A stretch of 64,000 bases of DNA, taken from positions 930,001 to 994,000 of the forward strand of contig NZ_LT906473.1 in assembly GCF_900187295.1 (NCBI RefSeq), read 5' to 3'. Every line of letters begins with the position of its first letter. The first letter of the stretch is position 1. Source of the stretch: Corynebacterium cystitidis (GTDB lineage: Bacteria > Actinomycetota > Actinomycetes > Mycobacteriales > Mycobacteriaceae). The position numbers and the translations under genes are program-made. Positions 63,810 to 64,000 of this stretch are shown piece by piece. Below the pieces are notes generated by a model. That model had not been told where the DNA came from and ran no database searches. It saw nothing but the letters and a program-made list of their open reading frames with translations.

Positions 63810-64000
63810 ATGACGGCGAAGCGTTCCCCAATCAGCACAATTTTAGACTTGGAGACTATCGACACTGATATTTACCGCGCAGCGGCAGTGGAGTCAGAGC
63901 TTGAGCGCACGTTCGGCGGCCAGGTGGCGGCCCAAGCGCTTGTCGCGGCAACACGCACGGTAGGCGACGATAAGTTCGTGCACTCACTCCACGGATATTT
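63810..64000 (+). CDS. tesB: Acyl-CoA thioesterase II (TesB), N-terminal part
   Basis: The first 63 residues, cut by the window edge. The start of the first hotdog domain is plain: ELERTFGGQVAAQALVAA and FVHSLHGYF match TesB. M. tuberculosis tesB2 (Rv2605c) lies close to pimA as well. Confidence 0.85.
   Translation, partial: MTAKRSPISTILDLETIDTDIYRAAAVESELERTFGGQVAAQALVAATRTVGDDKFVHSLHGY

Noticed and set aside
63499..63831. 110-codon minus-strand frame near the right edge
   Set aside because: It overlaps the ends of two plus-strand genes and has no recognisable domain. The stretch between the genes alone is too short to judge.

Overview
The window is a stretch of core chromosome from a Corynebacterium species (Mycobacteriales, Actinomycetota). 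Evidence for this is the gene order, which follows the C. glutamicum and M. tuberculosis chromosomes in two blocks: miaA-hflX-lexA-nrdR-dtxR-sigB-sigA-ppgK-suhB-dut-dxs-rnd-hemQ-msrB-aftC, then thrS-HIT-pgsA-patA-pimA. Further support comes from mycolata-only families (DUF3000, DUF3039, DUF3093, DUF3710, DUF4192, DUF4193), a SigA with a long lysine-rich N-terminal tail, and many leaderless GTG/ATG starts sitting 6-8 bases after a TANNNT box. The species cannot be named from the sequence. No rRNA operon, insertion sequence, prophage or CRISPR array is visible.

Layout. 1-8.7 kb: end of a membrane protein, a GNAT protein, a DUF349 protein, miaA, hflX and a uracil permease. 8.7-13.1 kb: fructose PTS block (ptsH, ptsF, fruK) with a DeoR-type regulator. 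13.2-15.2 kb: the SOS/ribonucleotide reductase control unit lexA-divS-nrdR. 15-23 kb: hrpA, a membrane protein, and the divergent oxyR / ahpC-ahpD peroxide unit. 23-31.6 kb: a DUF3516 helicase, PAC2 protein, DUF4192 protein, galE, dtxR, sigB. 31.7-38.3 kb: dtd, a methyltransferase, a second helicase and small membrane proteins. 38.4-45.5 kb: sigA, ppgK, suhB, dut and conserved small genes, ending in a TrmA-type methyltransferase. 45.6-52.6 kb: dxs, rnd, DUF3000, chdC/hemQ, msrB, aftC and a RibD-like reductase. 52.6-54.8 kb: an accessory-looking pair (41-residue basic peptide plus a stand-alone asparagine-synthase-domain enzyme) beside a cluster of seven tRNA genes with internal duplication. 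55-57.7 kb: exported copper/heme proteins (CopC, PCuAC lipoprotein, Tat-exported DyP peroxidase). 57.8-63.6 kb: thrS and the phosphatidylinositol mannoside operon. The window ends inside an acyl-CoA thioesterase gene.

The genes join several linked functions: sigma factor and iron control, oxidative-stress defence (OxyR, AhpC/D, MsrB, DyP), DNA-damage control (LexA, DivS, NrdR), the coproporphyrin-dependent heme step (ChdC), and envelope building (GalE, AftC, PimA, PatA-like, PgsA, Dxs). The most unusual item is the 52.6-53.7 kb two-gene unit. Other points of interest are the absence of dapF and ptsI from places where relatives keep them, a 28-base palindrome carrying two inverted DnaA boxes, and two tRNA-Val(GAC) copies with C instead of U at position 33.
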